Source: Nocardia sp. NBC_01327
Lineage (GTDB): Bacteria; Actinomycetota; Actinomycetes; Mycobacteriales; Mycobacteriaceae
Length of the DNA: 64,000 nt
Reading direction: 5' to 3'
NCBI RefSeq assembly: GCF_035958815.1
Contig: NZ_CP108383.1
Span: 6,758,001 to 6,822,000 of the forward strand
Position numbers and translations under genes: made by a program. The notes under the pieces are model-generated. The model was not told the DNA's origin and ran no database searches. It was given only the letters and a program-made list of their open reading frames with translations. Numbering within the stretch: the stretch's first letter is position 1; each line of letters opens with the position of its first letter. Positions 46,273-55,020 of the stretch are shown piece by piece.

Positions 46273-47064
46273 CTACCGGTCCGCCGGGGTGGGCTCCGCA
46301 TCGTGGGGGCTGCGGCGGAACGAAATGTGCCGATGGCCGAAGAAACTGCCGAAGGCGACCAGGCCCATGACCACGACGGCGGCGGGCTTGCTCGGCGTGT
46401 GCAGTACCGAGACGGCGAATTGCAGCAGGGCCATATTCAGCACCATGCCGACCAGGTTCACGCCGACGAAGGCCACGAAGTCCCGCATGAGGTGCCCGCG
46501 CACCCGGAAGACGAGGGTGCGATGCATGACGAAGGCCACCACCATGCCGACGGCATAGGCCAGCGCCACCGAGAGCGCCGCGGCGACATCCTTGGAGACG
46601 ACGCCCTCGAGGACCGTCAGCCAGACGATGGTGAGCACCATGCCCATGAGCGTGTTCAGCCCGCCGACCAGGGCGAAGGCGACCTCTTGCCGGCGCACCA
46701 GGCGCAGCAGCGGCCCGGCCGGAGCACTGTCCGGCTCACCCACAGCGGGCTGCCCCGAATCGATTTCGGTGCCCGCCGGAGTCACATCGAGGACCGGGCC
46801 CGTCACAGCGCCAGCCGGCCTCGTTACAGCGCCGTCCGGCGAAGTCGCCCTGCCGTCCGGCGAGGTCACCCTGCCGTCCGGCGAGGTCACCCTGTCGTCC
46901 GGCGAAGTCGCCCTGTCGTCCGGCGAAGTCGCCCTGCCGTTCGGCGAAGTCGCCCTGCCGTCCGGCCCGAGGCCCCGGCCGTGCCCTGCACCCCCGTCCG
47001 GCCCGTCCGGCCCGTCGGGCACGGCGGTTCCGGAGGCGGTTATCGAGCCGTCGGTGGTGGTCAC
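46273..47064 (-). CDS. GtrA-family flippase with repeat N-terminus
   Basis: A 263-residue protein. Residues about 33-80 are heptad-type repeats of GRATSPD/GRVTSPD. From residue about 125 a GtrA domain with four helices follows: FALVGGLNTLMGMVLTIVWL, AALSVALAYAVGMVVAFVMH, FVAFVGVNLVGMVLNMALLQ and VVVMGLVAFGSFFGHRHISF. GtrA proteins flip or stabilise polyprenyl-phosphate sugars made by a GtrB-type transferase. The start overlaps the upstream YfhO gene stop by 4 nt; the divergent ArnC-like transferase is the likely partner. Confidence 0.88.
   Translation of the reverse strand: MTTTDGSITASGTAVPDGPDGPDGGAGHGRGLGPDGRATSPNGRATSPDDRATSPDDRVTSPDGRVTSPDGRATSPDGAVTRPAGAVTGPVLDVTPAGTEIDSGQPAVGEPDSAPAGPLLRLVRRQEVAFALVGGLNTLMGMVLTIVWLTVLEGVVSKDVAAALSVALAYAVGMVVAFVMHRTLVFRVRGHLMRDFVAFVGVNLVGMVLNMALLQFAVSVLHTPSKPAAVVVMGLVAFGSFFGHRHISFRRSPHDAEPTPADR
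46831..46965. repeat. 21-bp tandem repeat in GtrA gene
   Basis: About six and a half copies of the 21-bp unit GTCCGGCGAAGTCGCCCTGCC (with A/G and C/T variants) run head to tail. Each encodes seven residues, (D/N)(G/D)R(A/V)TSP, so copy changes keep the reading frame. Confidence 0.85.
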
Positions 47065-49361
47065 GAAATCGAGTCTACGAGTTCGCGTTTCGGGTCCGGA
47101 TCAACCAGCTCCGGCAGGTCGGTGTCCTCACCGCCGTCGTCACCGCGGCGACGCGTGCGGAGGTAGAGCCATTCCAGGACGCCGAGGCCCACGAGACCCA
47201 CGGCGGCCGCACCGATTCCGATCTTCCAGCCCGGCGGACGCCAGGTCAGTTCGAGTTCGGCATTGGAGGTCCCCGCCGGGATGTCCACGGCAACAAAGGA
47301 CTTCGCGACAGTGGTGAACGGGATGCTCTTACCGTTCAGGGTGACCCGGTAGCCCGGCCAGCCGAGCCGGGCGAAGACGATCCGCCCGCCGGTCGGCGAC
47401 GAGACACGCACCTTGCTGGTGGCGTCGGTCTCCGATATCGAGGTCGCGTCCACATTGCGGGCATCACCGATACGCCCGTTGACGGTGGAGATCAAGCCGT
47501 TGTCGCGTTCCAGGACCCAGATGTACTTCTCGTGCCCGGGTGCGTCGACAAAATGCCAGCCGTCCGGCGCGGGCTGATTGCCGGCATCGGGGAACATGGC
47601 CTTCTGCAACACCATTCGGTCGATCAGCATGAGATCGGCGAGGGTGCGGCCGGTGGTCGGCTCGGGAGTGAACATGCGGCGGTACGAGTCGGGGCAGACG
47701 CCGCCGTCCCAGATCATGCAGAGCATTTCGCCGAAGTAGAAGTAGCCGTTGGGCGTATAGCCGTTGACGTAGTTCTGCTCCAGATCCTTGGCGTAGTTGC
47801 CCCACACCAGCGACCCGTACGCACCGTCGAGGCTCTTGTCCGCGGGCTGCAGCAGTCCGCGATCACCGAGCTGAAGTGTGGTGCCGCCCTGGAACTTCGG
47901 GAATGCGGCCTTGGCCTCCTCCCGGTTCGCGGGCAGGTTCCACGACATGGGTGTGGGCTGCACGCCCAGCACCTGGAAGTAGGCAATCGGGAACATGGCG
48001 ACAATGGTCAGCGCCACCGCGGCCGAGACGCCCCGGGTGCGGGCCAGCCACACCACGGCCGCGCCGAGCAGCGCCACCACGACCGCCGAGAGCACATGCC
48101 ACAGCACATCGTGCGGATCGGCGGAGAAGGTGCGCACCCACAGCGCCAGGATCAGCACACCCGCCGCGATGCCGCGATTACGCCAGCCGCGCACGGTGCC
48201 GAACCGGCCGAGCAGGACGCACACCAGCACCAGCAATCCCAGTGCCAGCATGGGCAGCACGCGGGCGGGCCAGCGCAGCGGTCCGATGGTTCCGGGCCCG
48301 GCGGTCCACATGAGCATGATGATCGCGAACAGCGCAAGCGAGGTGAACTGCTTCCAGTGCGCGCGGGCCACATGCCAATCCACGAAGGCCAGCGCCGGAA
48401 TCAGGAACCAGGCGATGTAGACCATGGGCAGCGGCTGGACATAACCCCACCAGGAGTTGAACGCCGGCAGCGTGCTCGGCAGGCTGGCATTCAGCGATTC
48501 CGACCACGGCACCGTCAGGAACTGGTCGTTATTGATCTGCGAATTGCCGCGCCAGCTCACCTGGGCCGACAGCATGCTGGGCAGGAAGGTGATCAGACCC
48601 GCCGCGCCCGCGCAGGCGGCGGCCGCGGTCAGGCGGGCGAGCGGCATCCAGGATGCGCGGCCGCGCCACACCAGTTCACCGACCGCGACGGCGACCAGCA
48701 TGATGGCCGATTCGACCGCAGGGAACACGTACTGCACCGAGATGGCCAGGTACAGGAAGACGAAGACCGGGATGGGCCCGCTCTTGCCGCGCGCATAGCG
48801 GACCGAGGAGGCCCACGCGTGAATCATCCACGCGGTGCCCGTCATAGCGGTGAACCAGCTGGCCTCGTCGAAGAACAGGAAGAAGCCGGTGAACGGGAAA
48901 GCGACGCCCGCCACAGCCGCCCACTGCGGGCGACTGTCGTAGGCCAGGCACACCCGGTACACGCCGAGTCCGGCGATGATCGCGAAGATCACCTTGACGA
49001 TGGTCGCGTAGACCGCGAGGTTCGGCACCGAGGGCGCGATCAGATCGATCAGCAGCTGCGGCGGGTTGAAAAGCCCCGCCTCCTCATTGGTGTAGTTGCC
49101 GGACATCCACTGCTCCGGACGCAGCAGCGGGAAGTCGCCGTTGCGGAAGGCGCGACCGAAGAACACCCATAGTCCGCTGTATTGGGATTCGGTGTCATCG
49201 GTGTAGAAGTGGCGGGCATTGGCGAGCAGCACCGCTATGTATCCGAGCGTCACACCGATCGCGGTGACGAAGCCCCAGCGGTACACCTCGCGCCTGGCCG
49301 AGCGCTCCTCGGGCTCGGGTCCGGTGGTCTCCGCCACCGTCGAAAATGCACTTTCCACCAC
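47061..49361 (-). CDS. YfhO-like GT-C membrane protein
   Basis: A 766-residue membrane protein with about a dozen helices and an exported C-terminal domain closed by a last helix (IGIGAAAVGLVGLGVLEWLY). The first loop has FYTDDTESQYSGLWVFFGRAF, acidic residues placed like the catalytic loop of GT-C enzymes (quoted: YTDDTESQY). It is like Rv3779-type proteins; Rv3779 was reported to transfer galactosamine to arabinogalactan from polyprenyl-phosphate. A polyprenyl-phosphate-sugar transferase to an envelope glycan is the best guess. It is coupled to the GtrA gene by 4 nt. Confidence 0.8.
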   Translation of the reverse strand: MVESAFSTVAETTGPEPEERSARREVYRWGFVTAIGVTLGYIAVLLANARHFYTDDTESQYSGLWVFFGRAFRNGDFPLLRPEQWMSGNYTNEEAGLFNPPQLLIDLIAPSVPNLAVYATIVKVIFAIIAGLGVYRVCLAYDSRPQWAAVAGVAFPFTGFFLFFDEASWFTAMTGTAWMIHAWASSVRYARGKSGPIPVFVFLYLAISVQYVFPAVESAIMLVAVAVGELVWRGRASWMPLARLTAAAACAGAAGLITFLPSMLSAQVSWRGNSQINNDQFLTVPWSESLNASLPSTLPAFNSWWGYVQPLPMVYIAWFLIPALAFVDWHVARAHWKQFTSLALFAIIMLMWTAGPGTIGPLRWPARVLPMLALGLLVLVCVLLGRFGTVRGWRNRGIAAGVLILALWVRTFSADPHDVLWHVLSAVVVALLGAAVVWLARTRGVSAAVALTIVAMFPIAYFQVLGVQPTPMSWNLPANREEAKAAFPKFQGGTTLQLGDRGLLQPADKSLDGAYGSLVWGNYAKDLEQNYVNGYTPNGYFYFGEMLCMIWDGGVCPDSYRRMFTPEPTTGRTLADLMLIDRMVLQKAMFPDAGNQPAPDGWHFVDAPGHEKYIWVLERDNGLISTVNGRIGDARNVDATSISETDATSKVRVSSPTGGRIVFARLGWPGYRVTLNGKSIPFTTVAKSFVAVDIPAGTSNAELELTWRPPGWKIGIGAAAVGLVGLGVLEWLYLRTRRRGDDGGEDTDLPELVDPDPKRELVDSIS

Positions 49362-49543
49362 GAGTTCCAGACCCTACAGGGCGTCGCGTTGGCTGGCATC
49401 AGGCTGTGCGGCAATGATGTTGTGGTGATCATCCGCTGCCCCGAAAGCTGCTACCTGCACCGTGTTAGAGTTCAGCGCGGCTCGGGCTCTGTCGTTCGGC
49501 GTGAAGTACCGGCGCGCACCGTCATCGAAAGTCGATTCAGCTG

Positions 49544-50653
49544 ATGCCGATTCCCCCCGCACACGCCCCTCGGCCCCGTACCGATACGAGCGTCACCGCC
49601 GGTCCTCCGGGACAAGCGCGGGTGCATGCCGTGTCCGTGGTCGTACCGGTGTACCGCGGCGAGGACACCATTGCGGCACTCGTCACCGAACTCGACAAAT
49701 TGAGCGGCACGGTGACCACGCCCGCCGGTGCGAAGTTTCAGGTGGACGAAATCATCCTGGTGCACGATCACGGCCCGGATCGCTCCGATGTGGTGCTGCA
49801 GGAACTCGAGCAGTCCTACCCGCAGGTGCGCGTGGTGTGGATGAGCCGTAATTTCGGGCAGGACGCGGCGACCATCGCGGGCATGGCGGCCGCGGGCGGC
49901 GACTGGACCGTCACCATGGACGAGGACGGACAGCACGATCCGGCGTTCATCGGTGAATTCCTGGACGCGGCGATGCGGGAGCGCGCCGATCTGGTGTACT
50001 CCAAACCGGTCAATACCCGGCCGCACGGCTTCCTGCGCAATATCACCTCGCGGGGTGCGAAAATCGTGCTGGCGACGTTGTTCGCCTTCCCCGATTCCAC
50101 CCGGTTCGAGAGCTATCGGCTGATTCGCGGCGATATCGCGCGGCAGCTGGCGCAGGTGGCGTCGAACGGCGTGTATCTGGATGTGGCGCTCACCTGGGTG
50201 GTGAGCGATGTGGCGCAGGTGCCGGTGCAATTGCGCGCCGAGGGCCGCGAGGAGTCCGGGTACAACTACCGGCGGTTGTTCTCGCTGTTCTGGAAAATGG
50301 TGCTGTGCAGCGGAACTCGCGGGCTGCGACTGGTGAGCATGCTGGGCGTGACGCTGGCGCTCGCGGGCGGTGTGATGGCAGCGTGGGTGGTCTATCACGC
50401 GCTCACCGACAGCGGCGACGATCCGCAGGGCTGGGCCTCGCTCATGACGGTGCTGCTGCTGGTGTCCGGCGCGCTGCTGTTCTCACTCGGCCTGATCGCC
50501 GAGTATCTCGGTGTGGCGCTACACGTGCTCGTGGGCAAACCGCTGTATTTGACGGTAGATTCGCCGACGCCGCGCCCGGCGCAATCGGTTTCGGCGCAAA
50601 ATTTCCAGTACAGCAACGCAGGAACGAGGGGGATCGACCCGGGTGAGCACTGA
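49544..50653 (+). CDS. ArnC/GtrB-like polyprenyl-phosphate glycosyltransferase
   Basis: A 369-residue GT2 enzyme. VSVVVPVYRGEDTIAALVTEL opens the GT-A domain (quoted: SVVVPVYRGEDTIAALV), WMSRNFGQDAATIAGMAAAGG and TMDEDGQHDP (DxD type, residue about 125) follow, and two C-terminal helices (SMLGVTLALAGGVMAAWVVY; VLLLVSGALLFSLGLIAEYL) anchor it. ArnC transfers Ara4FN, a 4-amino sugar, to undecaprenyl phosphate. Its stop overlaps the WecE gene by 11 nt, which supports a 4-amino sugar here too. The GTG or ATG near 49544 starts MPIPPAHAPRP. Confidence 0.88.
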   Translation: MPIPPAHAPRPRTDTSVTAGPPGQARVHAVSVVVPVYRGEDTIAALVTELDKLSGTVTTPAGAKFQVDEIILVHDHGPDRSDVVLQELEQSYPQVRVVWMSRNFGQDAATIAGMAAAGGDWTVTMDEDGQHDPAFIGEFLDAAMRERADLVYSKPVNTRPHGFLRNITSRGAKIVLATLFAFPDSTRFESYRLIRGDIARQLAQVASNGVYLDVALTWVVSDVAQVPVQLRAEGREESGYNYRRLFSLFWKMVLCSGTRGLRLVSMLGVTLALAGGVMAAWVVYHALTDSGDDPQGWASLMTVLLLVSGALLFSLGLIAEYLGVALHVLVGKPLYLTVDSPTPRPAQSVSAQNFQYSNAGTRGIDPGEH

Positions 50654-51782
50654 CCGCATCATCTTCAGCCGTCCGTTCCGCGCCACGCGCGAATTGGCGA
50701 ATGTGGAGGCCGTGCTGTCCTCCGATCACAGCCACGGCGACGGCCCGTTCACCGCGGCGGCCACCGCGAAGCTGCGCGACATCACCTCCGCGCCGTATGC
50801 GCTGCTGACCACCTCGTGCACGCACGCGCTCGAAATGGCGGGGCTGCTACTGGAACTCGGGCCCGACGACGAGGTGATCGTCCCGAGCTTCGCCTTCACC
50901 TCCACGGCGACGTCCATGGCATTGCGCGGGGCGACAGTCGTTTTCGCCGATATCGATCTCGCGACCGGCAACCTGGACCCGGAGTCGGTGGCCGCGGCCA
51001 TCACCCCGCGCACCAAGGCCGTGGTGATCATTCACTACGGCGGTGTGGCGGCGGATATGGAAGGGCTGCAACAGCTCGCGGACGCACACGGCGTCGCGCT
51101 CATCGAAGACAATGCGCACGGACTGGGCGGGCATTGGCGCGGCCGGCCGCTGGGAACCATCGGCACCGTGGGCGCACTGAGTTTCCACGATACGAAGAAT
51201 GTGCACTGCGGTGAGGGTGGGGCGCTTTTGCTCACCGATGAAATCCTCATGGCGCGTGCGGAAATCGTGCGCGAGAAGGGGACCGATCGGGCGCGGTTCC
51301 TGCGGGGCGCGGTGGACAAGTATTCGTGGCAGGACATCGGGTCGAGTTATCTGCCGAGTGAGCTCAATGCGGCGGTGCTGGATGCGCAGTTGACGGAGTT
51401 CGACACCATTCAAGCCAATCGGCACCGGGTGTGGGATTCGTACGCCGCCGCTCTTCCGGAGTGGGCGGGTCGCAACGATGTCCATCTGATGACGGTGCCC
51501 GACGACCGCGATCACACCGCACATCTGTACTACCTGCGTGTACCCACCGAAGCGCGCCGCGATGACCTCATCAAACACCTGGGCGCCCAGGGCATCTCAG
51601 CTCCATTCCATTACATTCCGCTGGATTCCAGCCCGGCCGGACTCAAGCTCGGCCGCACGCCCACACCATGCGTGCGCAGTGCTGAATTCTCCGGAACCAT
51701 TGTGCGCCTGCCGCTTTGGCCTGGGCTGACGGAAGAGCAGATTGCGCGTGTCGTCGAAGGCGTAACCAGCTTCACTGTCTGA
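50643..51782 (+). CDS. wecE: WecE/RffA-like sugar aminotransferase
   Basis: A 379-residue PLP enzyme of the DegT/DnrJ/EryC1 family. It is close to enterobacterial WecE (dTDP-4-amino-4,6-dideoxygalactose transaminase): LLTTSCTHALEMAGLLLELG, IVREKGTDRARFLRGAVDKY and DIGSSYLPSELNAAVLDAQL match WecE throughout, and the PLP-Lys is in LSFHDTKNVHCGEGGALL. It would aminate a 4-keto-6-deoxy nucleotide sugar using glutamate. The GTG start overlaps the ArnC-like gene. The enzymes that would supply dTDP-4-keto-6-deoxyglucose are not in this window. Confidence 0.92.
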   Translation: MSTDRIIFSRPFRATRELANVEAVLSSDHSHGDGPFTAAATAKLRDITSAPYALLTTSCTHALEMAGLLLELGPDDEVIVPSFAFTSTATSMALRGATVVFADIDLATGNLDPESVAAAITPRTKAVVIIHYGGVAADMEGLQQLADAHGVALIEDNAHGLGGHWRGRPLGTIGTVGALSFHDTKNVHCGEGGALLLTDEILMARAEIVREKGTDRARFLRGAVDKYSWQDIGSSYLPSELNAAVLDAQLTEFDTIQANRHRVWDSYAAALPEWAGRNDVHLMTVPDDRDHTAHLYYLRVPTEARRDDLIKHLGAQGISAPFHYIPLDSSPAGLKLGRTPTPCVRSAEFSGTIVRLPLWPGLTEEQIARVVEGVTSFTV

Positions 51783-51926
51783 GGGATAAGAACAAAGACA
51801 AAGACGCCTGGACAAGAAGAAGCAAAACAAGAAGAGACGAAAGATAAAACCCGGATATTCTGAATAGCCTTATATCACAACGGAATTCGCCTTTCCGGGT
51901 CTGTTTCCCCGGAGTAGAATAGAGGC
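51783..51926. other. A/G-rich low-GC gap
   Basis: About 75 nt after wecE are almost all purine on the plus strand (e.g. AAAGACAAAGACGCC, AAGAAGAAGCAAAACAAGAAG), followed by an AT-rich stretch with TATTCTGAATAGCC and TTATATCAC. The base composition is unlike the rest of the window. It probably contains the promoter of the HNH gene. Confidence 0.6.
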
Positions 51927-53435
51927 ATGGAATCAAGGGAAGAAACCGCAATCACGACCAGTGCGCAAGCACTGGTCGCGGCGGTCGATTCCCTCACCAC
52001 CCTGTCGTTGATTCCGTTGCCCGACACCGACATTGTCGCGTTGATGCAGCAGATCGAAACCAGCACCCGACGGTTGGCATCCGTGCAACGAGACCTGATC
52101 GTGCAAGCGTGCGCCCGGTCCCTGCCCACCAAGAACGGTTCCGGGAGCCCGGCCCTGTATTTGCAAGCGGTGCTGCACATCTCGCACGGGGACGCGATCA
52201 ACCGGTGGCGCACCGCCGAAGACCTCGCCGTGTGGCACCGCGTCGGTGACGAACCCGACCCGGCCCCCGTCCTGCCGTGTTCGGCCCAGGCCCTCGATGA
52301 CGGGGCGATCTCCCTCGACCATGTGCGGGTGATCCGGCAGGTCATGAACCGGCTGCCCAGCAAAGTCCCCGCCGAAGCTCGCGCGTACGCGGAAGAAGAA
52401 CTGGCCCGGCAGGCCCGCGCGTTGGATCCGACGCATCTGCCTCGGATCGGGGAGCGGATCCTGGGTTACCTCGACCCGGACGGCAAACTCACCGATGACG
52501 ATGACCGCCAACGCTTGCGGAGTGCGAGTGCGAGTCCGCAACGCTACGACCTGATGTCCACCCTCACCGTCGAGCTCACCCCTGATGCGCGTGGGGCCTT
52601 CGATGCGGTCATGGCGAAGCTCGCGCGTCCGGGCATGTGCAACCCTGCGGACAAGGAAAGCCCGTGGGCCGAGGACGAGGACAACCCGATACCCCGGGAC
52701 GTGCTGGAGGCGTGCGCCGCCCGCGACGAGCGTTCGAAGGTGCAACGCCAGCATGATGCGTTGCTGGCGGTGCTGCACCCGGATTTCAATCCGGCCAAGC
52801 TCGGCTCGCATCGCGGCCTGCCGGTCTCGACGATCCTTACGATGAGCATCGAGGACGTGGAACGCGTGGCCGGGGTGGCTACCACCGCGACCGGTGGCAC
52901 GGTGCCGGTTCCCGAGGCGTTGAAGTTGGTGGCCCGCCGCTCGAAGACGTTCGTGTTGGTGAAGAACAAGGACGGCATGCCCCTGCACCTGGGCGAAGCC
53001 CGCCTGGCGAACCCGGCACAACGGTTGGCGTTGATCGCCACCGAACGCGGGTGCACCCGCCCCGGTTGCTCGGCTCCGGCGAGTATGGCGGCGGTGCATC
53101 ATGTGACCGAGTTCTGCAAGGGCGGGCGCACCGATATCGAGAACCTGACCCTGGCCTGCGATCACTGCCACGCCCTGGTCAAGGACGGCCCGCGCGGGTG
53201 GAAGACGATCAAACTCGGTGCGGATTCGGACTTCCCGGGCCGTACCGCCTGGATCGCCCCTGCGCATGTGGACCCGACGGGTACTCCGCAGGTCAATCAC
53301 CTGCATCACCCGGCCGAGTTGATGGCTGAGGCTCCGCCGTCGCTGCGGCCTGGCCGGGTGTGTCGTGCCTGGGGGTTGTCCCCGGTGCGGTACCGGGTGC
53401 TGCGCCGGGCTGCCCCACCGCCACCGCGACAATAG
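51927..53435 (+). CDS. DUF222/13E12-family HNH protein
   Basis: A 502-residue member of the 13E12 repeat family. A helical DUF222 domain covers residues about 30-330. The C-terminal HNH nuclease motif shows Cys pairs in RGCTRPGCSAP and CDHCH, with HHVTEF and NLTLACDHCHALV between. Mycobacterial relatives are tied to REP13E12 repeats that serve as phage attachment sites. Codon use is normal for the window. A hairpin terminator and a ~0.5 kb imperfect palindrome follow. Whether it cuts DNA in a mobile context is unknown. Confidence 0.9.
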   Translation: MESREETAITTSAQALVAAVDSLTTLSLIPLPDTDIVALMQQIETSTRRLASVQRDLIVQACARSLPTKNGSGSPALYLQAVLHISHGDAINRWRTAEDLAVWHRVGDEPDPAPVLPCSAQALDDGAISLDHVRVIRQVMNRLPSKVPAEARAYAEEELARQARALDPTHLPRIGERILGYLDPDGKLTDDDDRQRLRSASASPQRYDLMSTLTVELTPDARGAFDAVMAKLARPGMCNPADKESPWAEDEDNPIPRDVLEACAARDERSKVQRQHDALLAVLHPDFNPAKLGSHRGLPVSTILTMSIEDVERVAGVATTATGGTVPVPEALKLVARRSKTFVLVKNKDGMPLHLGEARLANPAQRLALIATERGCTRPGCSAPASMAAVHHVTEFCKGGRTDIENLTLACDHCHALVKDGPRGWKTIKLGADSDFPGRTAWIAPAHVDPTGTPQVNHLHHPAELMAEAPPSLRPGRVCRAWGLSPVRYRVLRRAAPPPPRQ

Positions 53436-53453
53436 GTTTCCCGCCCCTGGTGT

Positions 53454-53478
53454 CACCGACAGGTTGATCCTGTCGGTG
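53454..53478 (+). terminator. Terminator of HNH gene
   Basis: CACCGACAGG and CCTGTCGGTG make a perfect 10-bp stem around TTGAT, 19 nt after the HNH gene stop. No strong T-tract follows. Confidence 0.7.
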
Positions 53479-53708
53479 CTACAGGTCGTTGCCTATCAGG
53501 GTATTTCGAGACCGGCTCGCCCTCGGAACCCGAACCATGACACCTCGGCCGCGACAAAAGGGCTTCCCGCCCAACTCCCTCACAGTCAGGCCGATCCCGC
53601 CCTGCTGCAGGCCGTTGCCCGACTTGGCCTTTCGGGTTCTTGATCTTCGATCCCTGTGTTCCAGGCATCTTCTTCTTTTCGCTCTTCGTCTTTTCGTGTT
53701 TGTCTCGG

Positions 53709-54199
53709 AAACCGGACCACAGCCGGTCTTCCGGCTGGTACCGCAGATTCCCTCGTGACCGCGGAAGGTAAATCGGGTACCCCGCCCGACGTCACCAGCA
53801 CGGCCATCTCGGGCCCTGCCCGCACCCAGAGACCCACCACCGCCTCTCGATACAAGCAACCCAGGTGCACCGGCCTCATCTCGGCCTCGAAACCCCTGAA
53901 GCGGGCACTACACAACCCTTCTCCTCGACCGCACAGCAGGTATCCGCACGGCACAGACCCGATAACCGTTGTGCCGCTGAGACACCCGCTGTTCGATCCC
54001 CGGTGGCCGACGGTTTCTATGCCGAAACGGTCGGTGCACCTGGGTTTCTTGCGTCCCGGGCAGGGTTGGTCAGCACGGGGGTGCGGGCAAAGCCCGAGAT
54101 GGCCGTGCTGGGCACGTGGGGAGGGGTACCCGGTTTACCTTCCGCAGTCAGGAGCGGACCTGCGGTACCAGCTCGGTCGACCGGCTGTGGTCCCGTTCT
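53709..54199. repeat. Imperfect ~490-bp palindrome, non-coding
   Basis: The outer arms 53709-53827 and 54079-54196 are inverted copies at roughly 80% identity (GGTACCGCAG, TGCGGAAGGTAAA-type and CCAGCACGGCCATCTCGGGC blocks). Inner arms AAGCAACCCAGGTGCACCG (53866) and CGGTGCACCTGGGTTTCTT (54031) continue the pairing, leaving a loop of about 145 nt. No convincing gene occurs between 53436 and 54266. It may be a pair of facing repeat elements or the relic of a mobile element. Confidence 0.75.
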
Positions 54200-54266
54200 C
54201 GAGAACAAGAAACGGAAAGACAAGGATCGAGAGCCAAAGATGAAGGGCGCGAATGTGGTTCGGGGA

Positions 54267-54908
54267 CTAGTTCTTGGGGCGCGCGATTAGGAGGTGGCCT
54301 GGGATGGGTTTGTGGGCTAGGGGGCGGTCTTCGACTGTTAGGCCGGAGGCTTCCAGGGCGGCGATTACTTCTTTGACCGGGCGGAGGTGGAAACCGTACT
54401 GGGTGAAGGGCATTCGGGACATTGCTTCCGGGTCGCCTATGCCGATTACGGCTTTGCCCTGCGGGCGGAGGACTCGGGCGAATTCTGCGCAGACCTGGTC
54501 GAGTTCGGGGACGAAGTAGATGGTGTTGACGGTGATTGCGGCGTCCAGGCTTGCGTCATCGAGTGGGAGGGCGGTCAGTGAGCCTTCGTCCACCTGCAAC
54601 CGTCCGGCCGCGATCTGGGTCGAGAAACCGGACCTGGCCCGCGTCAACATGTCCGGCGAGATCTCGATTCCGTGCACATTCCCCGTCGGGCCCACCTGCT
54701 CGAGCAGCAGCGAAATCCCCACACCTCCGCCGAACCCGATATCAGCGACGGTCTCCCCTACCCCGGGCGCCGCCGCCCGCACCGCCTCATCGATCAGAAA
54801 CCGATTGGTGCGATTGAGCAGCACCGCGGCCCCCTTCCCGAGCAATCCGTGAGGATTGCCGAGCTGACCGGCGACAGTGGACAACACGCGCGCTGCGAGG
54901 GGGTTCAC
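54267..54908 (-). CDS. SAM-dependent methyltransferase
   Basis: A 213-residue class I methyltransferase. Motif I is VADIGFGGGVGISLLLEQVG (residues about 54-73), motif II/III TALPLDDASLDAAITVNTIY and VLRPQGKAVIGIGDP. It is like menaquinone/ubiquinone-type and small-molecule methyltransferases; the substrate is unknown. The GTG start gives a full-length domain. It is transcribed toward the palindrome, after a hairpin that separates it from the upstream 1012-residue fusion gene. Confidence 0.87.
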   Translation of the reverse strand: MNPLAARVLSTVAGQLGNPHGLLGKGAAVLLNRTNRFLIDEAVRAAAPGVGETVADIGFGGGVGISLLLEQVGPTGNVHGIEISPDMLTRARSGFSTQIAAGRLQVDEGSLTALPLDDASLDAAITVNTIYFVPELDQVCAEFARVLRPQGKAVIGIGDPEAMSRMPFTQYGFHLRPVKEVIAALEASGLTVEDRPLAHKPIPGHLLIARPKN

Positions 54909-54945
54909 CTCACCGATCGTACCGACCGCAAAGTCTGGAAGCTGG

Positions 54946-54993
54946 AAGTAGAAACCGCCTCTACCGAATTGTCGGCAAAGGCGGTTTCTACTT
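54946..54993 (-). terminator. Hairpin after the Rv1683-like gene
   Basis: AAGTAGAAACCGCCT and AGGCGGTTTCTACTT are perfect complements (15 bp) around an 18-nt loop that contains its own CCGA/TCGG pair. It begins 28 nt after the stop of the upstream minus-strand gene. Confidence 0.65.
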
Positions 54994-55020
54994 TCGGCTG
55001 TGCGGGCTCAGCGGTTCGAA

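Noticed and set aside
46831..46965. 21-bp repeats considered as a CRISPR array
   Set aside because: They are head-to-tail, have no spacers and keep a coding frame.
47532..49172. A 546-codon open frame opposite the YfhO-like gene
   Set aside because: Composition (many His, Arg, Gln) is typical of a GC-rich shadow frame, and the minus-strand protein has clear membrane helices.
53479..54243. Small proteins in the gap after the HNH gene
   Set aside because: Frames on both strands come from the inverted-repeat arms, show no start signals or domain, and are not preserved between the two arms.
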